From: Myxococcales bacterium
GTDB taxonomy: Bacteria; Myxococcota_A; Bradymonadia; REDH01
DNA: 64,000 nucleotides
Direction: 5' to 3'
Assembly (NCBI GenBank): GCA_020633625.1
Contig: JACKDJ010000007.1
Span: forward strand, 22,501 to 86,500
A model generated the notes under the pieces. That model worked only from the letters and a program-made list of their open reading frames with translations. It did not search any database and was not told the DNA's origin. Of this stretch, positions 17,701 through 27,800 are shown piece after piece. A program made the translations under genes and the position numbers. How positions within the stretch are numbered: the stretch's first letter is position 1; the number at the start of each line of letters is the position of its first letter.

Positions 17701-20700
17701 GACGCTGCGCCGGCGGGAATCCGCACCGTCCCCGTGGTGCCGCCAGCGAACTGCATCGAGCCGAAGCCGTTGCGTGCCAGCGCGGCGTGAGCGGCCGGGG
17801 CCACGACGTCGCCGTCGTTGCCCATGCCGGAGTAGTCCGGCGTCGGCACCACGTCCTCTTCGAACGTCCAGATGGTGGTCGCACCGGGCGCGCACATCGC
17901 GGTGTGCGTCGCCAGATCGCAGATGACTCGCCCGTCGTTGCATGTGTCGTCGTCGACGTCGCCGTCGCACGCCTCTCCGACGTCCATGCCCTCGTCGGCC
18001 ACTCGGCCGACGTCGCAGTTGTTGTCGATGTAGTCACAGATCTCGGGGGCACCGAGGTAGACGGCCGGGTTGTGGGGCTCGCAGTCGCCTTCGCACTCGA
18101 GCTGGCCGTCTCCGTCGAAGTCGTTCTCGGAGTCGTCAAGGAACCCGTCGCAGTCGTCGTCGAGCCCATTGCACGGGTTCTCGACCGGCGAGGGGGTCCC
18201 CGCGTCGCAGCCCATGTAGCCGGTGTCGGGCTCGGTCGTGATCCAGAGGTCGGTCACCGGGCACTGGTCGGTCGGGCTCAGGCCATGGCACGCCGGCGTC
18301 CCGGTCCCCTCTTGCTGCAGGAAGCGGAGCACGAAGCCCATCTCGAACGAGACATTCCCGTTCTCGACGATGACGACGTTCTCCCCGGCGTTGAGCGTGA
18401 CGTTCGGGACAATCACTTCGTCCGTCTCGTAGCAGTCGCAGTCGACGCCGGAGTAGACGAGGTTGCCGTTGACCCACACGCGCGCGTTGTCGTCGAGCCC
18501 GATCGACAGATCGACCGTGCGGCTGACCGGTGAGTGGACGTACGTGGCCGCGTAGTAGCTCGCGAACCATGAGCTGTCTGGATAGAGCTGGTTGAACGCG
18601 ACGCCCCAGCCGCCGTTGCACGCGCTGGAGATCGACAGCCCCGAGTGTGCCCACCACGTGCGGCCGGCAACGACCTCGCCCGCCGCCGGGCTCCCGCTCG
18701 TGTCGATCGGCTGCGTCGCCGGCTGAGCCGTGCAGGGGTCAACGAACGTGCTCCAGTAGAACGGGCCCAGGAGCAGCCAGTCGCCGATGAACCCGTCGCC
18801 GTGCGTCGCGTCGCTGACCGGGCGCGTCACCGTGGTCGCCGACTGACACATCGTCGACGTCCCGAGCGAGCACGCGCCGAGGGCGCCGGGCGCGATGCAC
18901 GACGCACCGCCCTCGCCCGGCAACGGCGAGTCGTCGACCACGCCGTCGCAGTTGTTGTCGACGCCGTCACAGATCTCGGTTCCGCCAGGCCGAATGCTCG
19001 CGCTGGAGTCCGAGCAGTCGAGAGAGTTCTGGACCCAGCCCGCCGACGGCGGCGCGCAGAAGCCGCGCGTCTGCACGGGGTTGCCGAATCCGTCTCCGTC
19101 GGCGTCCCTGTAGTAGACGGTCGATGGGAGGCCTTCGTCGACGAGCCCGTCGCAGTCGTCGTCGAAGTCGTTGCACAGCTCCACGTCGTCGTCACCCGTC
19201 GGGTCGGAGCAGTCGACCGACAGCTGATTCGCCGTGCAGACGACGACGCCGCCCTCGTCGGCGCAGAAGTCGAGGTCTGCCCCGTCGCAGCCGTCGCCGA
19301 CAGCGACGTACGTCCCCTGCGGGTCGAGGTACGAGTAGAGCTCGTCCGCGTCGCCGTTGCAGTTGTTGTCAGCGCCGTCGCAGAGTTCCATGTTCGCGCC
19401 GCCGTCGGTGGCGGGCGCGAGCACGACACCGGGCCCACCATTCATTACGGCCTGGATCTGCGCCGCGGTGAGCGTCGCCTCCCACACGCCGACGTCGTCG
19501 ATCAGGCCGTCGAACGGCTCGCCGGTCGCCGCACGACCGCCGACGCGGAGGTCGCCGCTGCCGGACTCGATCATACCGCCCATGTATGCGCTCGTGGAGC
19601 GGAGCACCCCGTTGACGTAGGTCCGGACGAACCCGTCCGCCCCGTACGTGCACGCAACGTGCGACCAGGCGGCCGACGAGAGCGTCGCGGTGCCGCTCCA
19701 CGTCCAGTCTGTCTGCGTCGTCTGCACCGCGCACTCGAGTGTGCCGGCGCCGGATCGGACTCCGAGCGCGAACGCACCCTCCTTCGCGAGGATGACGCCG
19801 TGGGTCCCCGTGTAGGTCAGCGTGTCGGGTCGCACCCACGCCGCCAGGGTCAGCGAGCGAGTCGCCACCTGCGTGATCGACGAGTCGGCGAGGGTCGCGT
19901 ACGTGGCAACGCTCGTCACATCGATCGCCGACCCGTCGCGCCCGCTTACCAGAGAGGCGCCGACGACGCTCAGGTGGCCCGACTGCCCGTAGGCCGATCC
20001 GGCGACGTTGCGCACGGTGCCTTGGACGGCGTCGAAGTCCCAGAACAGACGCGCGCCGGTCATGCGGCATTCCACCGCAAGCAGGTCCGCGCTGCAGGCG
20101 TACGCCGCGTCGTTGCACGTGTCGAGGTCAGCGCCGTCGCAGACGATCCCGACCGTCGCGCCCAATCCGTCGTCGACGGTCCCGTCGCAGTCGTTGTCGA
20201 CACCGTCGCAGAACTCGCGAATCACATACGGGGCGGTCGGGGCGCCCGCGGCGAAGTCGGCGGCGACCGCGTCCGCCGACAGGGCGGCCGGGAGGATCCG
20301 CAGCTCGTCGAGCACGCCGTCAAAGACGAGCGTCGGCGTGCCCGTGTCCATCCGCGCGCCGAGCACCGGGTAGCCGAACGACGCGATCGATGCGATCGCC
20401 TCTTCGCCGCCGGTCTGAACCCCGTTCACGTACATGCGGTCAACGCCGCCCACAGACGCCGTCACGGTGACCTGCGTCCACACACCTGCGGTCACCGGTG
20501 CGCTGGAGCGGATGGTGCTCGAGTCCCCATCCTCGAGCGAGAACTCGACATAGCCGAGGTTGTCGATGCCGAGGACCCAGCGCGTGCAGCAGCCCATCCC
20601 ATCGCCCGCGCCGGACGCGCTGACGACGCGCATCACGGACCCGGTGGTGTCGGGCTTGAGCCACAGCGAGATCGTCAGCTCGTCGACGCCTGCCCACGCT

Positions 20701-23700
20701 CCCCAGCTCGATCCGCGCGCGTAGTCGTTCGCACCGTCGAAGCGAAGGCCACCCCCGCGCACGCCCTGTGTCCACTCCACGCCGTTGTAGAGCGTCAGGT
20801 CGGCGTTGAGCGCGCCGTCGTGCGCGACCGACCCGGTGGACTCGTCGAACGGGAACGCCGCGCGCGGCGCGTTCGAGCACACCGTACCCGTCCCCGCTCC
20901 GTCGCAGATGCGGACGCCGTTGCTGCACGAGGTCGTGTCGCCCGGGGCGTCACACGCGGTGTACAGGCCCGAGAAGTCCTCGTCCGCGTCGCCGTCGCAG
21001 TCATCGTCGATCCCGTTGCAGGTCTCGGGCTGGGCCGGGTTCACCGCGCCGACGGCGTCGTCGCAGTCGAGCGTCGGCACCGACGCGACGGCGAAGCCCG
21101 ACGCCTGCGGGCAGGTCGTGAGCGGGGTCGTCGCCGTCAGGTTCGTGCGCCACCCGTCCTTGTCGGCGTCGAGGTAACAGACCTCGTAGCTGTCGCAGTC
21201 CTCATCGACGCCGGAGGCGATCGTGTCGGTCGCGCCAGGATGGGCGCCAGAGTTGGCGTCGTCGCAGTCGCCACCGACCGTCGCGCGGTAGGTTGCGTCG
21301 GCGGCACACAGGCAGCGAACGTCGCCGTTGAGCCCGTACCCGTCGCCGTCGACGTCGCGGTAGTAGTCCGTGCAGCCGACGGCCCCGGGGTCGTCGATGA
21401 CGCCGTTGCAGTTGTCGTCGGCGCCGTTGCAGATCTCCGTCGACGCCGACGAGACGCGGACGCGCTCGAGCGTCGTCGCGGCCTCTCCCGCCACGTAGAC
21501 GTAGCCGTCGAACTCGAACAGCGAGCGGGTAGTGCCGACCGCGCTCCCAACGGCGCCGGCGTACTGGCCGATCGTGGTCCCGCCCAGCCCGGTGCCTACG
21601 CGGGTCAGCGCGGCGGAACCGGGGTACCCCGTCGAGAACGTCTTGCCGAAGAGGTAGGCGGAGTCGGCTGCCAGAGCGCCAAGACCTGCGGCGCCGTTCA
21701 CGGCGGCCGGTCCGACCGGAAGTCCCGGGCCCGCCGGGAGCATGCCCCCAGGCGGATTCCACGGATTCGACGCGTAGCCCACAACGGAGCCCGAGCTGAT
21801 GCTGCCGAGGTATGCCCGGTTCGTCGCGGCGTCGATCTGTCCCGAGACGAACGGCGCAGACACGTATGGCCCTGCCAGCACGGAGCCGTCGGACATCCGA
21901 ATCCGCTGCACTCGGGCGACGGCGCCGCCGTTGTACTCGATCGGATAGAGGTAGGTCCCGTCGGCCACGACACCCTGCGCGTAGAACGAGGGCACGCCCG
22001 CGATTGTGACCTCGTCGCGCAGCGACCACCCCGCACGCGGGTCGTACACGCGGTAGCGCCAGCCGTTGAACGAGCCTCCGTCGAACTGGTAGGCCAGCGA
22101 GTAGACGTACGACTCATCGGCCGTCATGACGTGCGCGCCGGCGCCAGCAGCGCCGGTGTCGAGGACGAGCAGCCCGTCCGGCACCGTGACGCTATCGATG
22201 TCGCCGTAGTCGGTGGCCGTTGGCTCGCAGTACAGGGAGCCCTGCTCGCAGACCTGGACGCCCGCGTTGCACGACGCGCCGCCCGGGTAGCCGAGGCTGC
22301 ACGGGTCGCCGACACCGACCGGCGAATCGTCGATGCCGCCGAGGCAGTCGTTGTCGACCCCGTCGCAGATCTCCGGCGCACCCGGATAGACGTCGTCGCG
22401 CGTGTCGTCGCAGTCGCCGCTCACCGCGACGTAGGTCGCGGGCGCGGGGCAGACGCTGGCCCACGTGACCGAGGCCGCGCCGAAGCCGTCACCGTCGGTG
22501 TCGAGGTAATACGAGACCGACGGCCCCTCGTCGATCAGGCCGTCACAGTCGTCGTCTACCGCGGTCCCCGGTGCGTTGCAGACCTCGATCCGGTCACCGC
22601 CTGTCTCCTGGCAGGAGATCCCTCCGGCGGTGCAGACCCAGGTGTCGTCGTCACACAGGTCGCTGTCGAGCGGGGAGTCGCAGCTCCCGGCGATGCGAGG
22701 GTCCTGCGAGCCGTCCGCCGTCGCCGCTCGGCAGTCGTTGTCGATAGCGTCGCACAGCTCCAGGTTCTGCCCACCGGGGTCCGACCCGGACCAGCCTCCC
22801 GGCGAGAGCCGCCCCGCCGCGTAGAGGGCAGCGGCCCCGCCGGCGTCGACGGCGCGACCATAGACCGCGACGTCGTCCATCGTGCCGAGCCAGGTGCGGT
22901 CGTAGCCGCGTCCGATCTGCGCGGTCGCGGAGATCGCGACGGTCGGCCACGTGTTCCCCGTCCGCGAGGCGACGAGCGACCCGTTGCGGTAGATGGCCAT
23001 CACGTCGGCCGACGAGCTCCACGTGAAGACCCAGTGGTCCCACTGGCCGTTGACGTAGAGGTTCGATCCGCCGCTCAGGTCGAACTCGATGTCGTTGAAC
23101 GCGGTCGGGCCCCCAACGATCCGGTAGTACGAGCGGTCTTCCCACTTGAACGCCGTGATGTAGCCGGGCGCGTTGATCCCGTTGTTCGACTGGAAGATGC
23201 CGTACGAGCGCGTGTCAGTGCCGTTGAACCCCGGCCTGAGCCACATCGCGACCGTCCCCTCGGTGTTCGTCACTCCCGTGGTCGAGATGGTGATGTAGTC
23301 GTTGTCGTTGGTCAGCGTCCCGGAGCCGTCGCGTCCGCCATTGCCGTAGAACTCGAACCCACCGCCGGTGTGGCCGGTGGCCGTCCAGTCGGGGGTCGGC
23401 GTCCCGAACGCGGTCCCGTGCCGGTTGTTGCCCGACACGTCGTAGGCGGTCGTCCCCGCGTCGTACGAGAAGTCGAACCCTGTCGCGATACCGGACTCCG
23501 TGCACGCCAGCGCGGCCCCCACGCAGACGAAGACTCCGTCGTCGCAGTCGTCTGCATCGCCGTCATCGCAGTGACCCCCGAGTCCGTCGATGTCGTCCAT
23601 CGTCCCGTCGCAGTCGCTGTCCTCGTTCATGTTCGAGCAGCTCTCGACGATAGGGCCGTTCGTCGCCGCGCACGCGATGGCGCCGGAGACGCACTGGTTG

Positions 23701-24827
23701 GTCCCCGTGCCGCAGCGGCCGACGCCGCCGCTGACCGCGCAGCCGGTCCCGACGCGCGAGTCGCCCGCGCCGTCGGCCGTGGTGGCGGAGCAGTCGTTGT
23801 CGACGTTGTCGCAGATGTCCGTCGCCCCGGGGTGGATGGCCGAGTTCGAGTCATTGCAGTCGCCGCCGGCGAGCTTGTAGTTCGTCGGAGGATTGCAGAC
23901 GGAGGCCCACACGACCGCGGTGGAGCCGTATCCGTCGCTATCGTTGTCGACGTAGTACGTCACCGCCGGCGCGTTGTCGTAGGCGCCGTCGCAGTCGTCG
24001 TCCTCGCCGTTGCACACCTCGGCGATCGCGGTAAACAGCGACACGCAGCCCGACGACGTGGTTCCGGTGCAGCCAAACGTACCGATGCTGCAGCGTCCAT
24101 TCGCGCCGGAGACCGGGCACGAGCCGCCGATCGTGTAGTTGTAGGCCGAGTTGGTCGCGTCGGTGTATGGGTTGCCGTTACAGTCGTAATCGGTCGGCTG
24201 CGGATCCGGGGACGTCGACAGGCACTGCTCCTCGCGTCCGGGGTTCACGCGCGGGTTCGAGTCGTTGCAGTCGGTCGCCGTCAGCGGCCCCCAGTCGGGC
24301 GAGTAGTAGTAGTTCTGCCACTCGGTGCGCTCGCGACCGCCGTCGTCGCCCCAGCAGTAGCTGCCGATCGTGTTCCAGTCCGAGCAGTAGTACTCGTACC
24401 GAGCGATCGTCACGCACGTCCCGGTGCTGTAGTTGTCGTGGTCGCCGTCGTAGCAGAACCGGTAGAGCTGCTGGTAGGCGTCGCAGACATCGCCCCACCA
24501 CGCGATGTCCCAGTCGACACAGTTCCCTGTCCCCAAGTAGTCGCCGTTGGATGGAACGGCGAACGCGGACGCTGCGGAGCCGGTGCCGCCGTCGAGAGAG
24601 ACGCTCGGGAGCGGACCCTCGTCTGCCCGCGACGCCGCGGGCAGCGCGTCGGGAGTCGGACCAAGGTCGTTGGCGGCATCTCCGCCCACCGCGGCCCCGG
24701 AGTCGCCGGAGGCGCCCGCGGGGAGCTCCTCGGAGCATCCGCCGAGGGCCAGCGCCAGCGCCGCCGTGAACAGCAGGGCACGCCTCAGGGGGGCGCTCGT
24801 CACCACGTTGGGATCTCGGCGAAACAT
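14745..24827 (-). CDS. Giant lipoprotein with 22 MopE motifs, five LamG-like domains and a MYXO-CTERM-like tail
   Basis: About 3360 aa. The signal peptide ends in the lipobox LGGC (SEELPAG follows). I count 22 MopE-type motifs (CDGVDNDCDGTVDDG and variants) and five DxDxDG loops (YYRDVDGDGYG type). Between them are five concanavalin/LamG-3-like domains, coded near 22.8-23.5, 20.2-20.9, 19.4-20.1, 17.2-17.9 and 16.3-17.0 kb; each has DxSGNNxHG, a WLRPD-type strand, YVNG and DDVxxY. A beta-sandwich with DNARVWVNGNLVYSG lies near 18.2-18.8 kb. The C-terminus, SGCASAPGS, a hydrophobic helix and RRRRSRT, looks like a MYXO-CTERM sorting signal. ATG at 24827 follows GGAG; ATG at 24848, four bases after the upstream stop, is the alternative. 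Likely role: metal- and carbohydrate-binding surface protein. Confidence 0.85.
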   Translation of the reverse strand: MFRRDPNVVTSAPLRRALLFTAALALALGGCSEELPAGASGDSGAAVGGDAANDLGPTPDALPAASRADEGPLPSVSLDGGTGSAASAFAVPSNGDYLGTGNCVDWDIAWWGDVCDAYQQLYRFCYDGDHDNYSTGTCVTIARYEYYCSDWNTIGSYCWGDDGGRERTEWQNYYYSPDWGPLTATDCNDSNPRVNPGREEQCLSTSPDPQPTDYDCNGNPYTDATNSAYNYTIGGSCPVSGANGRCSIGTFGCTGTTSSGCVSLFTAIAEVCNGEDDDCDGAYDNAPAVTYYVDNDSDGYGSTAVVWASVCNPPTNYKLAGGDCNDSNSAIHPGATDICDNVDNDCSATTADGAGDSRVGTGCAVSGGVGRCGTGTNQCVSGAIACAATNGPIVESCSNMNEDSDCDGTMDDIDGLGGHCDDGDADDCDDGVFVCVGAALACTESGIATGFDFSYDAGTTAYDVSGNNRHGTAFGTPTPDWTATGHTGGGFEFYGNGGRDGSGTLTNDNDYITISTTGVTNTEGTVAMWLRPGFNGTDTRSYGIFQSNNGINAPGYITAFKWEDRSYYRIVGGPTAFNDIEFDLSGGSNLYVNGQWDHWVFTWSSSADVMAIYRNGSLVASRTGNTWPTVAISATAQIGRGYDRTWLGTMDDVAVYGRAVDAGGAAALYAAGRLSPGGWSGSDPGGQNLELCDAIDNDCRAATADGSQDPRIAGSCDSPLDSDLCDDDTWVCTAGGISCQETGGDRIEVCNAPGTAVDDDCDGLIDEGPSVSYYLDTDGDGFGAASVTWASVCPAPATYVAVSGDCDDTRDDVYPGAPEICDGVDNDCLGGIDDSPVGVGDPCSLGYPGGASCNAGVQVCEQGSLYCEPTATDYGDIDSVTVPDGLLVLDTGAAGAGAHVMTADESYVYSLAYQFDGGSFNGWRYRVYDPRAGWSLRDEVTIAGVPSFYAQGVVADGTYLYPIEYNGGAVARVQRIRMSDGSVLAGPYVSAPFVSGQIDAATNRAYLGSISSGSVVGYASNPWNPPGGMLPAGPGLPVGPAAVNGAAGLGALAADSAYLFGKTFSTGYPGSAALTRVGTGLGGTTIGQYAGAVGSAVGTTRSLFEFDGYVYVAGEAATTLERVRVSSASTEICNGADDNCNGVIDDPGAVGCTDYYRDVDGDGYGLNGDVRCLCAADATYRATVGGDCDDANSGAHPGATDTIASGVDEDCDSYEVCYLDADKDGWRTNLTATTPLTTCPQASGFAVASVPTLDCDDAVGAVNPAQPETCNGIDDDCDGDADEDFSGLYTACDAPGDTTSCSNGVRICDGAGTGTVCSNAPRAAFPFDESTGSVAHDGALNADLTLYNGVEWTQGVRGGGLRFDGANDYARGSSWGAWAGVDELTISLWLKPDTTGSVMRVVSASGAGDGMGCCTRWVLGIDNLGYVEFSLEDGDSSTIRSSAPVTAGVWTQVTVTASVGGVDRMYVNGVQTGGEEAIASIASFGYPVLGARMDTGTPTLVFDGVLDELRILPAALSADAVAADFAAGAPTAPYVIREFCDGVDNDCDGTVDDGLGATVGIVCDGADLDTCNDAAYACSADLLAVECRMTGARLFWDFDAVQGTVRNVAGSAYGQSGHLSVVGASLVSGRDGSAIDVTSVATYATLADSSITQVATRSLTLAAWVRPDTLTYTGTHGVILAKEGAFALGVRSGAGTLECAVQTTQTDWTWSGTATLSSAAWSHVACTYGADGFVRTYVNGVLRSTSAYMGGMIESGSGDLRVGGRAATGEPFDGLIDDVGVWEATLTAAQIQAVMNGGPGVVLAPATDGGANMELCDGADNNCNGDADELYSYLDPQGTYVAVGDGCDGADLDFCADEGGVVVCTANQLSVDCSDPTGDDDVELCNDFDDDCDGLVDEGLPSTVYYRDADGDGFGNPVQTRGFCAPPSAGWVQNSLDCSDSSASIRPGGTEICDGVDNNCDGVVDDSPLPGEGGASCIAPGALGACSLGTSTMCQSATTVTRPVSDATHGDGFIGDWLLLGPFYWSTFVDPCTAQPATQPIDTSGSPAAGEVVAGRTWWAHSGLSISSACNGGWGVAFNQLYPDSSWFASYYAATYVHSPVSRTVDLSIGLDDNARVWVNGNLVYSGVDCDCYETDEVIVPNVTLNAGENVVIVENGNVSFEMGFVLRFLQQEGTGTPACHGLSPTDQCPVTDLWITTEPDTGYMGCDAGTPSPVENPCNGLDDDCDGFLDDSENDFDGDGQLECEGDCEPHNPAVYLGAPEICDYIDNNCDVGRVADEGMDVGEACDGDVDDDTCNDGRVICDLATHTAMCAPGATTIWTFEEDVVPTPDYSGMGNDGDVVAPAAHAALARNGFGSMQFAGGTTGTVRIPAGAASVSPEFTFAAWVYPTASGARAIVSALDATGVGNALLIGTSTWLHMNGQIIDPDGFPALPLNTWTHVAATYGRGELTLYHNGTVVSGPWPITTSPTATFVTDLFLGQELDGGGAVRDGCPSGCAADPSQAFIGYMDDVVWYTYPMTAAEVGALSATVPREDMNLELCDWNDNDCDGIVDDGYTFGNDIDFVDVGDGTFSAHVCASEECIRCDGADADACDQDAIYSCDATGRGTECSWGAATMLDFEKLYSPSRFLDLSGSGNHGLMGTAATYGTVDGRVAATFNGSVNARISIDGAEAWRPSFTVMFWLRPDTAAPGPETMVSRFTEFAMPGGTCLSQRGFEISRSGDIFWNCQQLRVNALRTAIQTSPAHWIHVAVTHDGSQIRAYVNGTQVLMRSDHSGSFQDYLSIPSAQFGPMRWNSSIWLGQRQTVPNGGFTATAAFEGAIDDFMWFDYPLSGTAVGAVYSGGLPSTQQNYELCDGEDNDCMAGADDPYTTIGDACSGGIGVCVEPGVEVCSADQLGTQCSATGLPGDPEICDGLDNDCNGLPDDGLTRVCTTACGPGVETCTAGAWGGCTAPGSSPEVCDGVDNDCNGVIDDLPPLSCGTGVCAHTVPACVAGAANTCDPFAGATAERCDAIDHDCDGDPYNGFPVGGACGASSGTCAGSGVYVCSGDGLAVTCDTSSGTAPTEICGNGLDDDCDGLFDENNVTGSLQVVEVAIGDADFDYTRCEIGSGASPRCSAVVFRVTNTGTNPVSASEAVTIYSDDGSVETTLASGIPLGRVVPGGTTEEFVACWRNTVEDEDVDIGVALAGSCTTLAGETGTGDYRLGVCGPEICDGLDNNISGDVDELPEACGGDVTRVCVNDPIVGEWLCVQRLVAESCVETGCPAGELCDGAQCVAGCDSDATCPGSSTCYEGLCVTRTVVPPDAGGSADVEPEVADAEGDSSPPATTSGCASAPGSAGGLLMVGIIGVALVSRRRRSRT

Positions 24828-24852
24828 CGCGGCTCCGTTCGCGTTCATCTCG

Positions 24853-27800
24853 TCACTCACAGCTCGCGTCACAGGCAACCTGTTCGGTGCCGACGCATCG
24901 ATAGAATCCACACTCCGGTGCGGCGCATGGGTCGCCCGGCTCCGCAGACAGCGCCGCGCACCCGCCGCACGCGTTCGAGACGGCCGTGACGCACACGGGC
25001 GCCTCGAACGTGTCCACACACCCGACCACACCGGCCTGACCGCACGCGGCGCATGCGGCGCCGAGGCGCGTGAACGACGACTCCGCGCACGTGCCGCAGA
25101 CGTTCGGCGCTGCGTCCACGCACCCGATCGAGTCCTCCGATCCACACTCCAGCCGACCACATCCGAGCACGCCGCACGCGTCGCCCGGATGCCCAGTCGG
25201 CAGATCCGAGCACCCACCGCAGACATTCGCGTCGGGGTCCGAACACACGGGCGTCCGAGTGGAGTCGCAGATGACCGTCCCCGCCGGCGCCCCTGCGTTA
25301 CAGCCGCACGCAGCGCCGGGCGTCAGGGGGCTCGGGACGGCGCCGCCGCAGCCGTTGACCACCGTGGGCTCGTAGCAGAACACGTCGCCCGTGACGGAAC
25401 ACACATACGTGCCCGCGCCCCCGCGTCCGCACGCCGTCCCGGGCGCCGCCGTCAGCGGTCCGCAGCCGCCGCAGATGTTCACGCTCGGCGCCGCGCAGTA
25501 CGGCACCGCAACGTCGTTGCACGACACGGTGCCGGACTCTCCGCACACGCTGCACGCCTCGCCAGCCGTCAAGTCACTGTCGATGCAGCCGCCGCACGAG
25601 TTCGTGTCGGCCTCGACGCAGACCACGTCGTTCGATCCCGAGCACTCGTAGTGGCCGCATGCGCTGGTGCCGCACGGCGTGAACACTTCGCCGTCGAGCA
25701 CCTCGCACCCGCCGCACCCGTTCACGCGGTCCGCCTGCGAACACACGGGCTGCGAGCGGCCCTCGGCGCAAACGTACGTGCCCGACACGCCGCAAGCCTC
25801 GCAGGCATCGCCCACCTCCGGCAAGCCCGGCAGCGCGCAGCCACCACACTCGTTGCGGCCCGGGTCCACACAGACGGTCGCGCCGGTTCCGTCACACACG
25901 TACGTTCCGCAGTCTCCGCAGGTCGTGCCAGGAGGCGGCGTGGCGAGAACGCTGCAGCCACCGCACGCGTTGAACACGATCTCGTCGGCAGGCGGGCACC
26001 ACGCGCCGCCCGTGCCTGGCACGCCGGTCTCGCCGGCGGGCGGGCACTGCCATCCGATCTCCGGGCACTCACCGCCGGCAAGGCACGGGCTTCCCAACTC
26101 GACGGTGAGGGGCCCACAGCCGCCGCACTCGTTACGACCCGCGCCGTCGCACACAAGCGAGTCCCCGTCCGCGGCGCACGCCAGGTACTGGCCGGGGCAG
26201 TCGCCGCACGCGTCCCCCGGCGCCCCACTCAACGTGGCGCAGCCGCCGCACGCGTTGAGCGTCGCGCCGACCCGAGAGCTGCACACGGCGTCGGTCCACG
26301 TCTCGTTGCACTGCCACACCCCGGCACCGCACGCGTCCGAGCAGGCGCCGCCGAGGGTCTGCGTGATCGTCGGTCCGCCGCACAGGCCGCAGGCGTTGGG
26401 CGCCAGTCCGGCGCAGACCACCGCCTCTTCGCCGCTGCACTCCCAGGTCGACTCGCCACAGAACGTCCGGTCGCACACTGCCCCCGGCTCGCCGGTCAGC
26501 GGCGTGCAGCCTCCGCACGCGTTCCGCGTCGGCGCGCCGCAGACGACGCCACCGCTTGCGTCGCACTGGTACACTCCGGCGCCGCACTCGCCGCTGCACG
26601 ACTCGAACGGCGCGTGATCCAGCTCCCCGCAGCCCCCGCAAGCGTTACCGGTCTCAGCGTCGCAGGCCACCGCATCGGTGCCAACACACACGTACTCACC
26701 GCTGCCGCAGAGCTCGGTGCAGGCGTCCCCGGGCTCGGCCGGAAGGTCGTCGCATCCACCGCAGGCGTTCAGCGGGATCCCAAAGCACGCGGCGGTACCG
26801 TCGCCGAGGCACGTCCAAGCGCCACCGCCGCAGCCGCACTCCTCGCCGATCGTGCCTGGCAGGGGACCACACCCTCCGCACAGGTTGCGTGTCGGCGCGT
26901 CGCACGCGGTCGAGTTGGGCCCCGTGCACGCATACGCTCCCTCGCCGCACGACGTGACACAGACGGCCCCGGGGTCGACGGCGAGCGGGCTGCACCCGCC
27001 GCACTCGTTCTGAGTCGGAGACACGCATGCCAACGCGCCGTCCTGGCACAGCAGGCTCCCGGCGCCGCATGCCCCGTCGCACGATGCGCCAACGGTGCCG
27101 GTGAGGACTCCGCAGCCGCCGCAGAGGTTCGGCGTTGGCGCGCTGCACGTGACCGAGAGCCCGTCCGCACCGCAGGTCCAGACGCCATCGCCGCAGTCGG
27201 TCGAGCACGCCGTGCCCGGCTCATGCTCGAGGACACCGCAGCCGCCGCAGGTGTTCAGGCACTCGACGCCCGTCCCGGCTGCGTCACACGTCCACACCCC
27301 GTCGCCGCAGCTCGCAGAGCAGGCCCCACCGGGCACCTGCGGGAGGGCGCCGCACGCGCCGCAAGCGTTGGGCCCGGGCGCGCTGCACGCGAGGTTCCCT
27401 GTGCCGGTGCACGACCAGATCCCGGTCCCGCAGCCTAGGTCGCAGATGGCGCCCGCCGTGCCGGGGAGCTCGCCGCAGCCGCCGCACGCGTTCGCCGTCG
27501 GGGCGTCGCAGACGGCGCCTTCGCCGTCGGAGTCGCAGGTCCACGACCCGTCTCCGCAGCCGAAGCTGCACGCGGCATCCGGCCCAGCGCCCTCTGGAAG
27601 CGCGGCGCAACCGCCGCAGCCGTTCTCTGGGCGCCCGGCGCACGAGACGGCGTCTTCGCCGCTGCACTCCCAGTTCGCCTCACCGCATCCGCACGCCGTG
27701 CCTGGCGCCGCCTCCAGCTCCGCGCAGCCACCACACGAGTTCGGCTCGCCGACGGAGCATCGCAGCGACTCTCCGGTCCGGCTGCACTCGTAGTGACCGG

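Noticed and set aside
15783..18533. A 916-aa plus-strand frame
   Set aside because: Same reason: antisense shadow of the giant lipoprotein gene, with no motif and no start signal.
18645..24989. A 2114-aa open frame on the plus strand
   Set aside because: It is antisense to the giant MopE/LamG gene. The reading is Val/Arg/Asp-rich without domains, as expected from the complement of GC-rich codons with C or G at the third position; the minus strand has signal peptide, repeats and known folds.
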